Part shown: one piece after another, positions 37,399 to 47,100 of the stretch
How the letters are laid out: each line of letters begins with the position of its first letter
How positions within the stretch are numbered: position 1 is the first letter of the stretch
Position numbers and translations under genes: made by a program
The notes under the pieces: generated by a model
The model's input: the letters and a program-made list of their open reading frames with translations, nothing else
What the model was told of the DNA's origin: nothing
Database searches by the model: none
Assembly (NCBI RefSeq): GCF_001279525.1
Contig: NZ_LGDY01000116.1
Location: 1-64,000 of the forward strand
Reading direction: 5' to 3'
Source of the DNA: Nocardia sp. NRRL S-836
Lineage (GTDB): Bacteria > Actinomycetota > Actinomycetes > Mycobacteriales > Pseudonocardiaceae
Length of the DNA: 64,000 bases

Positions 37399-38826
37399 TC
37401 ACCCCAACAACGCATCCACAAACGCTCCAGGCTCGAACGGAGCCAGGTGATCGGCCCCTTCGCCCAACCCGACGAGCTTCACCGGCACCCCCAGCTCCCG
37501 CTGCACCTGGAAGACGATCCCGCCCTTGGCAGTCCCGTCCAGCTTCGTCAGCACGATCCCGGTGATGTCCACCTGCTCGGCGAACACCCGCGCCTGGGTC
37601 AACCCGTTCTGCCCGGTCGTCGCGTCCAGCACGAGCAGCACCTCGTCCACCACGGCCTGCTTCTCGACGACGCGCTTGACCTTCCCGAGCTCGTCCATCA
37701 GGCCCTTCTTGGTGTGCAGCCGCCCCGCGGTGTCGATCAGCACCGTGGACACGCCGGTGTCCACGCCCCGCTTGACCGCCTCGAACGCCACCGACGCCGG
37801 GTCGCCGCCCTCGGGCCCGCGCACGGTCTCGGCGCCGACCCGCTTGCCCCAGGTCTCCAGCTGGTCCGCGGCAGCGGCGCGGAACGTGTCGGCGGCGCCC
37901 AGCAGCACCGTGCGGCCGTCCGCGACGAGCACGCGCGCGAGCTTGCCGGTGGTGGTGGTCTTGCCGACGCCGTTGACGCCGACGACCAGCAGCACAGCGG
38001 GCTTGCCGGCGTGCGGCAGGGCCTTCAGGGAGCGGTCCATCGACGGGTTGAGCGCGGCGACCAGCACCGAGTGCAGCAGCTTGCGGGCCTCGGCCTCGGT
38101 GCGGACGCCGGACGACGCGATCCTCGTGCGCAGCGTGTCCACGATCTCGGTCGTGGTGGCGGCGCCCAGGTCGGCGATCAGGAGCGTGTCCTCGACGTCC
38201 TCCCACGAGTCCTCGTCCAGGTCGCCGGCGCCCAGGAGGCCCAGCAGGGACGAGCCGAAGCCGCTGCGGGACTTCGCGAGCTTGCCGCGCAACCGCTCCA
38301 GGCGGCCCTCGGTCGGCTCGATCTCCTCGATCTCCGAGGCCTCTTCCGGCAGGTCGACCTCGACGAAGCCGCGCTTCACCGAGTCGCGCGGCACGGCGGC
38401 GTCGTCACCGACACCGGGCTGGCCGTCGACCTCGGTGCGGTCGGCGACCGGGTGCTCCACCGGCGCGACGACCTCGGGCGCGGTGGTCTCGGGCGCCGTG
38501 ACCTCAGGTGCCGTGGTCTCGGGTGCGGGCACCGGCTCGGCGACGGGCTCGGGTGCGGGCTTGGGCTTGGCCGTCGGCCTGGGTGCGGGCCGGGCCACCG
38601 TGGTGGACTCGGCCTCCGCGTTCGCGACCGCCTCGGCCTCCGAGGCCTCGGGTGCGGCCGGCGCGAGCGAGAAGCCGGACGAGGCCTGGTAGCCGGCCGG
38701 GCGCGGCGTCTCCTCCTTCTGGGTCAGGCTGATGCGACGGCGACGCGTCAGCACCACGCCGGTCACCAGCGCGGCGATCAGCACGACCGCGACGACGATG
38801 AGGATCACGATGAGCGAAGACGTCAC
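37399..38826 (-). CDS. ftsY: Signal recognition particle receptor FtsY
   Basis: 475 residues, GTG start at 38826. It opens with a membrane segment (VILIVVAVVLIAALVTGVVL), unlike E. coli FtsY but usual in actinobacteria. An acidic Ala/Pro/Glu-rich linker (about 40-170) with repeated ETTAPEV units follows. The NG GTPase domain has G1 GVNGVGKTTTT at about 283-293, then ADTFRAAAADQL, IDTAGRLHTKKGLMDEL and TKLDGTAKGG. It is the docking GTPase for the Ffh encoded at 11776-13332. In many relatives it directly follows smc; here several genes intervene. Confidence 0.97.
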   Translation of the reverse strand: MTSSLIVILIVVAVVLIAALVTGVVLTRRRRISLTQKEETPRPAGYQASSGFSLAPAAPEASEAEAVANAEAESTTVARPAPRPTAKPKPAPEPVAEPVPAPETTAPEVTAPETTAPEVVAPVEHPVADRTEVDGQPGVGDDAAVPRDSVKRGFVEVDLPEEASEIEEIEPTEGRLERLRGKLAKSRSGFGSSLLGLLGAGDLDEDSWEDVEDTLLIADLGAATTTEIVDTLRTRIASSGVRTEAEARKLLHSVLVAALNPSMDRSLKALPHAGKPAVLLVVGVNGVGKTTTTGKLARVLVADGRTVLLGAADTFRAAAADQLETWGKRVGAETVRGPEGGDPASVAFEAVKRGVDTGVSTVLIDTAGRLHTKKGLMDELGKVKRVVEKQAVVDEVLLVLDATTGQNGLTQARVFAEQVDITGIVLTKLDGTAKGGIVFQVQRELGVPVKLVGLGEGADHLAPFEPGAFVDALLG

Positions 38827-38904
38827 GGGAGCATCGTTTCACAGCGGCGCATGTGACCTGTCAACGAGATAGTGCTCATTTAGGCGAAGATTTCACCGGA
38901 AGTC

Positions 38905-38936
38905 TTGCGCCCGGACACGGTGTGGAATAGACCACA
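38905..38936 (+). promoter_or_regulatory. Promoter with DasR-like (dre) palindrome upstream of anmK
   Basis: Possible -35 TTGCGC (38905-38910), 17-base spacer and -10 TAGACC (38928-38933) would start transcription at or next to the GTG at 38941, giving a leaderless mRNA. The -10 lies inside TGTGGAATAGACCACA (38921-38936), whose complement shares GTGGTCTA and CCAC with the DasR site core GTGGTCTAGACCAC. The fit to amino-sugar control is good; the factor is inferred. Confidence 0.55.
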
Positions 38937-38940
38937 CGTC

Positions 38941-40074
38941 GTGAGGGTGATCGGACTGATTTCCGGCACGTCGATGGACGGCATCGACGTTGCCGTCGCC
39001 GACCTGTCGGTCAGCGGTGACGTCGTCGAGCTCGTGCCGGTTCAGCACGCGGAGCACCCGTTCCCGAAGGACCTGCTGGAGAAACCGCGGGACGCGGCTG
39101 AAGTGTGCGCCTTCGACACGTCGCTGGGGCAGGCTTTCGGCGAAGTTGCCGCCGGATACCTGCCGGCGGACCTGATCTGCTCGCTCGGGCAGACCGTGCA
39201 CCACGAGGTGCAGGACGGCGACTGCCTCGGCACGCTGCAGCTCGGGCAGCCGGCCTGGATCGCGGAGCGGACCGGCCTGCCGGTCGTCGCCGACCTGCGG
39301 GTCCGCGACGTGGCGGCGGGCGGGCACGGGGCGCCGCTGGCGAGCACGCTCGACGCGCTGTGGCTGGCCGGGATGGTCGACACGCCCGCCATCGCGCTCA
39401 ACATCGGCGGCATCGCGAACATCACCGTCGTGCGGCCGGGTGCCGCGCCGATCGCCTACGACACCGGGCCGGGCAACGCGCTCATGGACGCCGTCGTGGA
39501 GGTCATCTCCGGCGGCCGGCGCCGCCAGGACACCGACGGCGAGTTCGCCGGGCGCGGCAGCGTCCGGGAGGACATGCTGAAGAAGCTGCTGCGCGACCCG
39601 TACTACGCCAAGCCGTGGCCGAAGTCGACGGGCAAGGAGCACTTCAACGCCGAGTACCTGCAGGGGTTTCCGACCGTTCCCGCCGAGGACGTGCTGCGCA
39701 CGCTGGCCGAGCTGACCGCGCGCACGATCGCGGACGCCTGCCGCGCGCACGACGCCGCCGTGGTGGTCGGCTCCGGCGGCGGGATGCGCAACCCGGTGCT
39801 CGTGGAAGCGCTCACGCGGGCGCTCGACCCGATCCCGTTGCAGATCAGCGACGCCCTCGGCCTGCCGCGCGACGGCAAGGAGGCCTACCTCGCCGCTCTG
39901 CTCGGGTTCCTGACGTGGCACGGCATCCCGGGCAACACGCCGTCCGCGACCGGTGCGTCCGGGCCGCGGCTGCTTGGCAGCATCACGCCCGGCAACGGGC
40001 CGCTGCGGATGCCGGAACCGCACGGCACCGCCGTGACCAAGCTGAAGATGGGGGAGCCGAAGTGCGCGGACTAG
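38941..40074 (+). CDS. anmK: Anhydro-N-acetylmuramic acid kinase
   Basis: 377 residues from the GTG at 38941. AnmK opens the 1,6-anhydro ring of anhMurNAc while phosphorylating it, yielding MurNAc-6-phosphate in cell-wall recycling. The start (M)RVIGLISGTSMDGIDVA is diagnostic; GQTVHHEVQ, LNIGGIANITVV, DTGPGNALMDA and GSGGGMRNPVL are family ATP/sugar motifs. There is no ribosome site before the GTG, consistent with a leaderless transcript. It overlaps the following symporter gene by 13 bases. No murQ is seen nearby. Confidence 0.95.
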   Translation: MRVIGLISGTSMDGIDVAVADLSVSGDVVELVPVQHAEHPFPKDLLEKPRDAAEVCAFDTSLGQAFGEVAAGYLPADLICSLGQTVHHEVQDGDCLGTLQLGQPAWIAERTGLPVVADLRVRDVAAGGHGAPLASTLDALWLAGMVDTPAIALNIGGIANITVVRPGAAPIAYDTGPGNALMDAVVEVISGGRRRQDTDGEFAGRGSVREDMLKKLLRDPYYAKPWPKSTGKEHFNAEYLQGFPTVPAEDVLRTLAELTARTIADACRAHDAAVVVGSGGGMRNPVLVEALTRALDPIPLQISDALGLPRDGKEAYLAALLGFLTWHGIPGNTPSATGASGPRLLGSITPGNGPLRMPEPHGTAVTKLKMGEPKCAD

Positions 40075-41633
40075 ACCTCGCGATCATCGCCCTGTTCCTC
40101 GTCGGCATGCCGCTGCTCGGCACGTGGATCGGGGGCAGGCAGAAGTCGGCCACCGACTACTTCGTGAGCGAGAAGCGCATCTCGTGGTGGGTGGTGTGCC
40201 TGTCGGTGGTGTCGGCGGAGACGTCGACGCTCACCGTGCTGAGCGTGCCGGTGATCGCGTACATGGCGACACCCGCGCAGGGCGGCATGACGTACCTGAC
40301 GCTCGCGCTCGGGTACATCGTCGGCCGGATCATCGTGTCGTTCGTGCTGCTGCCGCGGTACGTGAAGGGCGACCTCGTCACGGCGTACGCGTATCTCGGC
40401 CAGCGGTACGGCAACGGCATGCGCGCCACGGCGTCCATCACGTTCCTGTTCACCCGCCTGCTCGCCGACGGCATCCGGCTCTTCGCCACGGCCATCCCGA
40501 TCAAGGTGGTGCTCGCGCAGTACGGCATCACCGCCTCGTACTGGGTGATCGTGCTGGCGCTGGGCATCGCGATGGTGTTCTACAGCTTCTTCGGCGGCGT
40601 GCGCGCGGTCGTGTGGGTCGACGCGATCCAGATGCTCTGGTACGTCCTGGGCGGCATCGTGGTGATCTGGGTGCTGGCCGGGAAGCTTCCGGACGGCTGG
40701 TTCGGCAGGGCCGCCGACGCCAACAAGTTCCAGCTCTTCGACTTCACCTCGTCACCGCTGACGGGCGCCTACCCGTTCGTCGCGGCGTTCTTCGGCGGTG
40801 CGCTGCTGTCGATGGCCTCGCACGGCGCGGACCAGCTGATCGTGCAGCGGCTCATGGCCACGCGGGACGTGAAGGCCGCGCAGAAGGCGTTGATCGCCTC
40901 CGGTTTCGTGGTGTTCCTGCAGTTCGCGTTCTTCCTGTTCATCGGCGTGATGATGTGGGCTTTCTACAACGGCGTCGACCCGGTGAAGGACCTGGGGCTC
41001 AACAACAAGGACGAGCTGTTCGCCCACTTCATCGTCACCATGCCGAGCGGCTTGTCCGGCTTCGTCATCGCCGGCATCCTCGCCGCCGCGCTGTCGTCGT
41101 CGCTGGGCGCCCTGGCGTCCTCGACGGTGACCGACGTCTACGAACGCGTCCGCAAGACCCCGATGACCGACGAGGAACGCCTGCGCCACGGCCGGATCTG
41201 GACACTGGTGTGGGCCGGGCTGCTGATCGTCTGCGCGGGCGTGTTCGCTTCCTCGAACAAGACCACCGCCGACCCGATCGTGGTGCAGGCGCTCGGCATC
41301 GCCGGCTACACCTACGGCGCGCTGCTCGGGGCCTTCCTCCTCGGCCTGGTCTTCCGGCGCGTCACGCAGGCGGACGCGATCATCGCGTTCGTGTCGACGG
41401 TGCTCGTGGTGGGCTTCGTGATCCTGGGCGTCAAGTTCGTCGGCACGACCCCGACGATCGACTTCGCGAAGGCGGACGCGACGCGCAAGTCGTTGACCGG
41501 CTGGTGGAACACGCCCCTGGGGGTGGCGGTCACGCTGCTGGTCGGCGGGTTGCTGTCACTGCGGCACTCCTCCGAGCCGCGGTCAGGCGCTGTGCCGGTA
41601 GGCGACGAGCTCGACGTGGAGCCGAAAGCCTAG
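40062..41633 (+). CDS. Sodium:solute symporter (SSS family)
   Basis: 523 residues from a GTG at 40062, preceded by GGGGGAG, inside the anmK end. About 13 hydrophobic segments and SSS landmarks are present: the N-terminal TDYFVSEKRISWW, a sodium-site region VSAETSTLTVLSVP, and IAGILAAALSSSLGALASS. Coupling to anmK suggests uptake of anhydro-muramyl or other amino sugars, or sialic-acid-like compounds, which is an inference from context. The last 51 bases overlap the convergent acetyltransferase gene. Confidence 0.9.
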   Translation: MRGLDLAIIALFLVGMPLLGTWIGGRQKSATDYFVSEKRISWWVVCLSVVSAETSTLTVLSVPVIAYMATPAQGGMTYLTLALGYIVGRIIVSFVLLPRYVKGDLVTAYAYLGQRYGNGMRATASITFLFTRLLADGIRLFATAIPIKVVLAQYGITASYWVIVLALGIAMVFYSFFGGVRAVVWVDAIQMLWYVLGGIVVIWVLAGKLPDGWFGRAADANKFQLFDFTSSPLTGAYPFVAAFFGGALLSMASHGADQLIVQRLMATRDVKAAQKALIASGFVVFLQFAFFLFIGVMMWAFYNGVDPVKDLGLNNKDELFAHFIVTMPSGLSGFVIAGILAAALSSSLGALASSTVTDVYERVRKTPMTDEERLRHGRIWTLVWAGLLIVCAGVFASSNKTTADPIVVQALGIAGYTYGALLGAFLLGLVFRRVTQADAIIAFVSTVLVVGFVILGVKFVGTTPTIDFAKADATRKSLTGWWNTPLGVAVTLLVGGLLSLRHSSEPRSGAVPVGDELDVEPKA

Positions 41634-42506
41634 GCGGTCGAACATCCGCTGCGAGCTCTCGTTGCCCGAGTGGATCGACGCGGCGGCCTGCGGTCGTGCA
41701 CCGTGGTCCGCCGCGAGCTTCCACAGCAGTTCGGTGACGAGCGCCGCACCCACGCCCTGACCGCGCACGTCCGGTTCGACGGCCACGAAGTCGACGTAGT
41801 ACTCCTCCGGCTGGGCTTTGCCCGCCGCGTACCCGAGCACGCGTTGGCCGTCCATGGCGACGACGACCGTGCGCTTCTCCGGGTTGGATTCCACGAGCTG
41901 CTTGCCGGACAGGTAGGTCCGCGGAAAACATCGCTCGTGCAGCACCGCGACGGCCTCGTGCACGTGCGGGTCGGTCGGCAGGATGCGCATCTCCCGCTCG
42001 CTGGGGCACTTCGCGTCCCTCAGCAGCAACGTGCGCAGGTCCCCGTTGTCGAGGATGTGGATGGCACTCGCCTTGCCGGCGCTGAAGCCGTGCCGCTCGG
42101 CGAACGCCGCCAGCCGCCGGTGAGCGGTGTGCCCGTACAGCTCGAGGTCGGTGATGCCGCTGAACATCTCGGCGGCCCGCCGGAACATCGAGTCCGCGGT
42201 CTGGTCCCAGATCCGGCTGCCCGCCGGGTGGTTGACCGGAACGTCGACGAACGGCCCGTGCAGCCACGCACGGCCCAGCTCCTGGTCGACCTCGACGCTG
42301 AGCATGCCGGTGATGTTGTCGTCTGCGTCGGTGGCGACCACCGTGCAGTCGGCCCAGCTCGGTTCGAACTCGCCGAGCTCCGCGCGGAGCTCTTCGACTG
42401 TCTCACCGAGGTAACCGATGTGGTGCGCCTTGTCGGCCTGGAGCCGGACCAGCAGCGCCATCGTGGCGCCGAGGTCGCCAGGTTCGGCGAAACGGATGTC
42501 GTACAT
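41583..42506 (-). CDS. Two-domain GNAT acetyltransferase
   Basis: 307 residues from the ATG at 42506. Two GNAT-like halves: an N-terminal one (about 1-155, with TGMLSVEVDQ) and a C-terminal one with the acetyl-CoA motif VAVEPDVRGQGVGAALV and NESSQRMFDRLGF. Tandem GNATs include mycothiol synthase, but the blocks here do not match it well enough to say. Substrate is unknown. No good ribosome site precedes the ATG. The C-terminus overlaps the symporter gene by 51 bases tail to tail. Confidence 0.82.
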   Translation of the reverse strand: MYDIRFAEPGDLGATMALLVRLQADKAHHIGYLGETVEELRAELGEFEPSWADCTVVATDADDNITGMLSVEVDQELGRAWLHGPFVDVPVNHPAGSRIWDQTADSMFRRAAEMFSGITDLELYGHTAHRRLAAFAERHGFSAGKASAIHILDNGDLRTLLLRDAKCPSEREMRILPTDPHVHEAVAVLHERCFPRTYLSGKQLVESNPEKRTVVVAMDGQRVLGYAAGKAQPEEYYVDFVAVEPDVRGQGVGAALVTELLWKLAADHGARPQAAASIHSGNESSQRMFDRLGFRLHVELVAYRHSA

Positions 42507-42612
42507 ACGAGGAATGGTTGCTCGCACGGCCGTTCGAAGCGAGGGAGTTTTCGCGGCTGTCCCACCCAGCAGCCCGTACCAGCACAAACACCGTTCTACC
42601 TGGGATGACGGG

Positions 42613-42618
42613 TATAAT
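42613..42618 (+). promoter_or_regulatory. Consensus -10 element TATAAT
   Basis: Perfect TATAAT in otherwise very G+C-rich sequence. It ends six bases before a GTG at 42625, the spacing of a leaderless start. No clear -35 is visible at 16-18 bases upstream. Confidence 0.55.
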
Positions 42619-42624
42619 CGCGCG

Positions 42625-42717
42625 GTGCCCGCCGGAGACGGCCCCACCGACTCGGTGACGGGTGCCGTCCAGGAGCGTCACCCCGGCCACGAGGTGCAGA
42701 CCACCCGCACGTGGTGA
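42625..42717 (+). CDS. Candidate leaderless 30-residue protein
   Basis: GTG at 42625 opens a 30-codon frame starting MPAGDGPTDSVTG and ending EVQTTRTW. A TATAAT box ends six bases before it, so transcription should begin at the GTG itself; leaderless translation is common in actinobacteria. The peptide is hydrophilic, with no membrane segment. No homologue is recognised. It lies about 140 bases before the next hypothetical gene on the same strand. Confidence 0.45.
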   Translation: MPAGDGPTDSVTGAVQERHPGHEVQTTRTW

Positions 42718-42858
42718 GCGCGAGCGACCTCCTCACCCGGTCGAGGGCATGGCTGACGTGAGGCTCGTCTCACCATGTCGACAAATCGACAGGTGATCCC
42801 GGCCGCGACACCCAGATTCGGGCTTGCAGCCCAGGTGAGGGTGGGGGACTCTTCTACA

Positions 42859-43197
42859 GTGAGTGAGGAAACGATCCAACTCGATCTCAACGAATCCGGG
42901 GTGGCCGTCGACCTGCCGCTGCCGACGAACAACCGGGACCAGGTCCAGGGCGTTCCGTACCGGCCGGTCGAATTCCGTGACGATGATCTGCCCACCGCAC
43001 TCGAACGTGCTGCCGCCTGGTTGCGGCAGACGCAGGAGTGGCTGGGCGAACCCGTGGACGTCATCGCGGTCCACCTGGACTACGACGACACCAAGGGCAA
43101 CCCGTACTACGACCTCAAGTTGCTGTGCAACGACGAGGACCTGGCGGGTGTGCCGAGGGTCATCCGTGACAAGGAAGGTGCCGCTACCGGGGAGTAG
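42859..43197 (+). CDS. Small acidic hypothetical protein
   Basis: 112 residues from a GTG at 42859, with GGTGGGGGA roughly 11 bases upstream; an ATG at 42775 would give 140 residues. The protein is acidic (VSEETIQLDLNESG at its start). It contains a conserved-looking core PYRPVEFRDDDLPTALERAA split by WLRQTQEWLGEPVDVIAVHLDYDD, with no signal peptide or membrane segment. Family not recognised. It precedes the PlsC gene by 23 bases and may share its transcript. Confidence 0.65.
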   Translation: MSEETIQLDLNESGVAVDLPLPTNNRDQVQGVPYRPVEFRDDDLPTALERAAAWLRQTQEWLGEPVDVIAVHLDYDDTKGNPYYDLKLLCNDEDLAGVPRVIRDKEGAATGE

Positions 43198-43220
43198 CTT
43201 TTACGGCTACTTTCGGAGGC

Positions 43221-43937
43221 ATGTCGGATCTCGTGTACCCCCCGGTGATCGCCGCGGCCAAGCTCATGTTTCGCGTGCTCGACCTGCGGATCACCGTCAA
43301 AGGGGCGCACCACGTGCCACGTGAGGGTGGGGCGGTGCTGGCGCTGAACCACGTCAGCTACCTCGACTTCATCTTCGGTGGTTACGGGGCGCTCCCGTCG
43401 GGACGCCTCACGCGGTTCATGGCGAAGCACGAGATCTTTGCCAACAAGATCGCAGGCCCGCTCATGCGCGGCATGCACCACATCCCCGTCGACCGGAGCG
43501 CGGGTCAGGCCTCCTACCAGCAGGCACTGTCCGCGCTCCGCGACGGTGAGGTCGTCGGGATCTTCCCCGAGGCCACGATCAGCCAGTCGTTCACCGTCAA
43601 GGAGATCAAGTCCGGCGCGAACCGGCTGGCGCACGAGGCGGGCGTGCCACTCGTCCCCGCCGCCCTGTGGGGCACGCAGCGGCTGTGGACCAAGGGCCGC
43701 AAGAAGGACCTCACGCAGCGGCACGTGCCCGTCACCATCCTGATCGGCGAGCCGTTCGAGGCCTCCGCCGACGACTCCGGCGACGCGCTGCTGCGGCAGC
43801 GGATGCAGGAGCTGCTCGACACCGCCCAGCGCGACTACCCCAACGAGCCCGGTGCCTGGTGGGTGCCGCGGCACCTCGGAGGCACCGCGCCGACGCCCGA
43901 AGAGGCCGCGCAGCTCGACGCGCGCAGGCCCGGATAA
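43221..43937 (+). CDS. 1-acyl-sn-glycerol-3-phosphate acyltransferase (PlsC family)
   Basis: 238 residues. PlsC-type enzymes transfer a fatty acyl group to lysophosphatidic acid or related acceptors. The catalytic HX4D motif is in LALNHVSYLDFIF and the acceptor-binding FPEAT in VGIFPEATIS; MHHIPVDRSAG and VPLVPAALWGTQRLW complete the pattern. The C-terminal tail (PTPEEAAQLDARRPG) is typical of actinobacterial paralogues. Actinomycetes carry several copies, so the exact acceptor is not known. The 246 bases after it up to smc hold no supported gene. Confidence 0.9.
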   Translation: MSDLVYPPVIAAAKLMFRVLDLRITVKGAHHVPREGGAVLALNHVSYLDFIFGGYGALPSGRLTRFMAKHEIFANKIAGPLMRGMHHIPVDRSAGQASYQQALSALRDGEVVGIFPEATISQSFTVKEIKSGANRLAHEAGVPLVPAALWGTQRLWTKGRKKDLTQRHVPVTILIGEPFEASADDSGDALLRQRMQELLDTAQRDYPNEPGAWWVPRHLGGTAPTPEEAAQLDARRPG

Positions 43938-44183
43938 GCCCCCTGACCTGCGGGTGCAAGGTTTCTACAAGCTCGGCCGTGCAGAGTGGGCACCGCACAC
44001 CGGAAGCGGTGGGGTTGGAACTGGGGGACGCCACCCCGGCCGGTGTGCGAGCTGCGTCGGTGCGATGACCGGACCTGCCCGAGGAGGAAGGTCGCCGCGC
44101 CGGCGCAGTCGTTCCACCCGAAAGGCCGCGGCCGGAGCCGGCTCTTGCCCCCCAGGCGCTGCTCCGGTCGCCCTTCCGCGCCG

Positions 44184-47100
44184 CTAGGCCTCGTCGGCCG
44201 CCGCGGGGGCCTCGGCCGGAACGGCGGGCTCAGCCGGAACGGCGGGCTCAGCCGGAACGGCGGCGGGAGGCCGGGACGGCTCGTCGCCCTTCGTGCGCAG
44301 CCGCTGCGAGATCACCTGCGAGATGCCGTCACCGCGCATCGAGACGCCGTAGAGCGCGTCCGCGATCTCCATGGTCGGCTTCTGGTGCGTGATGATCAGC
44401 AGCTGCGACCGTTCCCGCAGCTGCTCGAACAGGCTGATCAGGCGGTGCAGGTTCGTGTCGTCCAGCGCCGCCTCGACCTCGTCCATCACGTAGAACGGTG
44501 AGGGGCGGGCGCGGAAGATGGCCACCAGCATCGCCACGGCGGCCAGTGACTTCTCGCCGCCGGAGAGCAGCGACAGGCGCTTGACCTTCTTGCCGGGCGG
44601 GCGGGCCTCCAGCTCGATGCCGGTGGTCAGCATGTCGCCGGGCTCGGTCAGCACCAGCCGGCCCTCGCCGCCGGGGAACAGCACCTTGAAGACGACCTCG
44701 AACTCGCGTGCCACGTCCTCGTAGGCCAGCGTGAAGACCTCGAGGATCTTGTCGTCGACCTCCTTCACGACGGTGAGCAGGTCGCGGCGGGTGTCCTTGA
44801 TGTCCTCCAGCTGCGTGGAGAGGAACTTGTAGCGCTCCTCCAGCGCGGCGAACTCCTCCAGCGCCAGCGGGTTGACCTTGCCCAGCAGCGACAGGTCGCG
44901 CTCGGCGCGCTTGGCGCGGCGGGCCTGGGTGTCGCGGTCGTAGGGCATCGGCTGCGGCTCGGAGACCTGCTCGCCGCGTTCCTTCGCGGCCTCGTACTCG
45001 GCGACCTCCGCGGCGCTGGCGGGCACCATGACGTCCGGGCCGTACTCGTTGACCAGGTCGTCGAGGCCGATGCCGAAGTCCTCGGCGATCTTGGTCTCCA
45101 GCTGCTCGATGCGCAGGCGCTGCTCGGCGCGCAGCACCTCGTCGCGGTGCACGGCGTCGACGAGCTTCTCCAGCTCGCCGGACATCTCACGCACCAGGTT
45201 GCGCACCTGGGTCAGCAGCAGCTCGTGCTGGGCCCGGCGTTCCTGGGCCTGGTCGCGTTCACGGGCGGCGCGGGCCAGCGAGACCTCGATGCGTTCCAGC
45301 GCCTGCTCACCGCCGCGCACGACGGCCCTCGCGACCACGGCGCCACGGGCCCGGTGGGCGGTGGCACGGGCGTGGCGTTCGCGGGCCTCGCGTTCGGCAC
45401 GGGCGGCGCGGCGCAGGCCGTCCGCCTTGCCCTGCAGCGCACGCGCGCGTTCCTCGGCGGTGCGCTGCACGAGCCGGGCGTCCATCTCGGCCTGGCGGGC
45501 CTGGGCCAGCTCGGCGGCCAACGCGTCGCGCTGGTCGGTGTCCGGCTCGTCGTCGAGGGTCTGCTCCTCCTCGGCCATCAGCAGCCGCTCTTCGAGCTCG
45601 CCCAGCTTCAGCAGGGCTTCCTCGCGTGAACGTTCGACCTTCGCGCGCTGCTCGGTGATGCGGTCGACCTCGGCCTGCGCGGACCGCACGGCCGCGGCCA
45701 TCCGGTTCAGCCGCTCGCCGGAGCGGGCCTGGCGGACCTTGGCCTCCTGCACGGCGTCCTTCACGGCGTCGAGCACCTTGCGGCGGGCCTGCTGCTCGGC
45801 ACGGGCGCCCTCCAGCGCGGCGGAGGCGTGCTCCAGCGCGCGTTCGGCGGTGCCGAGCTGCTCCTGGGCCTCGTCGACGGCGGCCTGCACCTCGATCACG
45901 CTCTGGCCCTGGCCGCCGGAACCACCGACGGCCCAGTCCGCGCCGAAGAGGTCACCGTCACGGGTCACCGCGCGCACGTCCAGCCGTGCCGCCACGTCCA
46001 GGTCGTCCACCACGGCGAGGCGGTCCAGCGCGCGGGCCAGTGCCGGGCGCAACGCCTCCGGGGCGTGCACGACGTCGATCGCCCACCGCGCGCCGTGCGG
46101 CAGCGGGCCCCACTGCGCGGTGTCCACGGGGGATCCGCCGGAGCCGATCAGCACACCCGCGCGGCCGGCGTCCTTCTCCTTCAACAGCTTCAGCGCGGCC
46201 AGCGCGCCCTCGCCGGACGACACCGCCACGGCGTCGGCGATCGGGCCCAGCGCGGCGGCCATCGCCACCTCGTAGCCGGGCTCGACGGTCAGCAGCGCGG
46301 CCACGGATCCCAGCAGGCCCGGCACGTCCGATGCGAGCAGCGCACCGGCGCCGTCCTTGCGGGTCAGGCCGAGTGACAGGGCGTCCACACGGGCCCGCCA
46401 CGACGCGATGTCGCGTTCGGCCGTGCGCTCGGCCTTGACCAGCTCCTCGACGCGCTGCCGTGCGGCGTCGTTGGACTGCACGGCCTGGCGGTGGCGTTCG
46501 TCGAGGTCGTGGTCGTCCTCGTCCTCGGTGCCGGTGACCTCGCGGGCCTCGGCCAGTTCCATCGCGGCGTACTCGGCGCGCTCGACGGACTCCGCGAGCG
46601 TCACGGACAGCCGTTCGATCTCCTCGGCGGTCGCGTTCGTCTTGCTGCGCAACGCCTCCACCTGACCGGACAGGCGCGCGAGGCCCTCCCGGCGGTCGGC
46701 GATCGCGCGCACGGCGGCGATGTGCGCCTTCTCCGCCTGCGAGACCATGCGCTCCAGCTCGGACCGCGTCTCCACGGCCTCGGCGAGTGCGATGCGGGCC
46801 TCGGTCACGCCCTCCTGGAGCTCCAGCTCCATGGCGGCGGTCTCCTCGGCCTCGCGTTCGAGGTCGTCGGGGTCACGACCGCGCGAGGGCGCGTCCACGT
46901 CCGCGGACAGGTGCCGCGCGCGTTCCGCGGCCAGCCGGACCGTGCCGCGCAGCCGTTCCTCCAGAGCGGACAGCCGGTACCAGGTGTCCTGGGCGGCCTG
47001 CAGCTTCGGCGTGTCGGCCGCGACCCGCTCCTCCAGCTCGTTCTGCTGGTACTGCGCCGCCTGCAACGACTTCTCGACCTCGGCGCGGCGCTCGCGGGCC

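Larger units (their letters stand above)
42507..42858. other. Region between the acetyltransferase and the 112-residue hypothetical
   Basis: About 350 bases containing only one supported element: a consensus TATAAT and the small leaderless ORF listed separately. Longer open frames on both strands here have no ribosome sites and look like chance frames in G+C-rich DNA. Confidence 0.6.

Noticed and set aside
41583..42506. Mycothiol synthase MshD for the two-domain GNAT protein
   Set aside because: The tandem GNAT layout fits, but sequence blocks do not match MshD well enough to name it.
43938..44183. Possible small Cys-containing genes between the acyltransferase and smc on either strand
   Set aside because: Short CPLC- and CELRRC-type stretches appear, but frames run through neighbours, have no ribosome sites and resemble no family.
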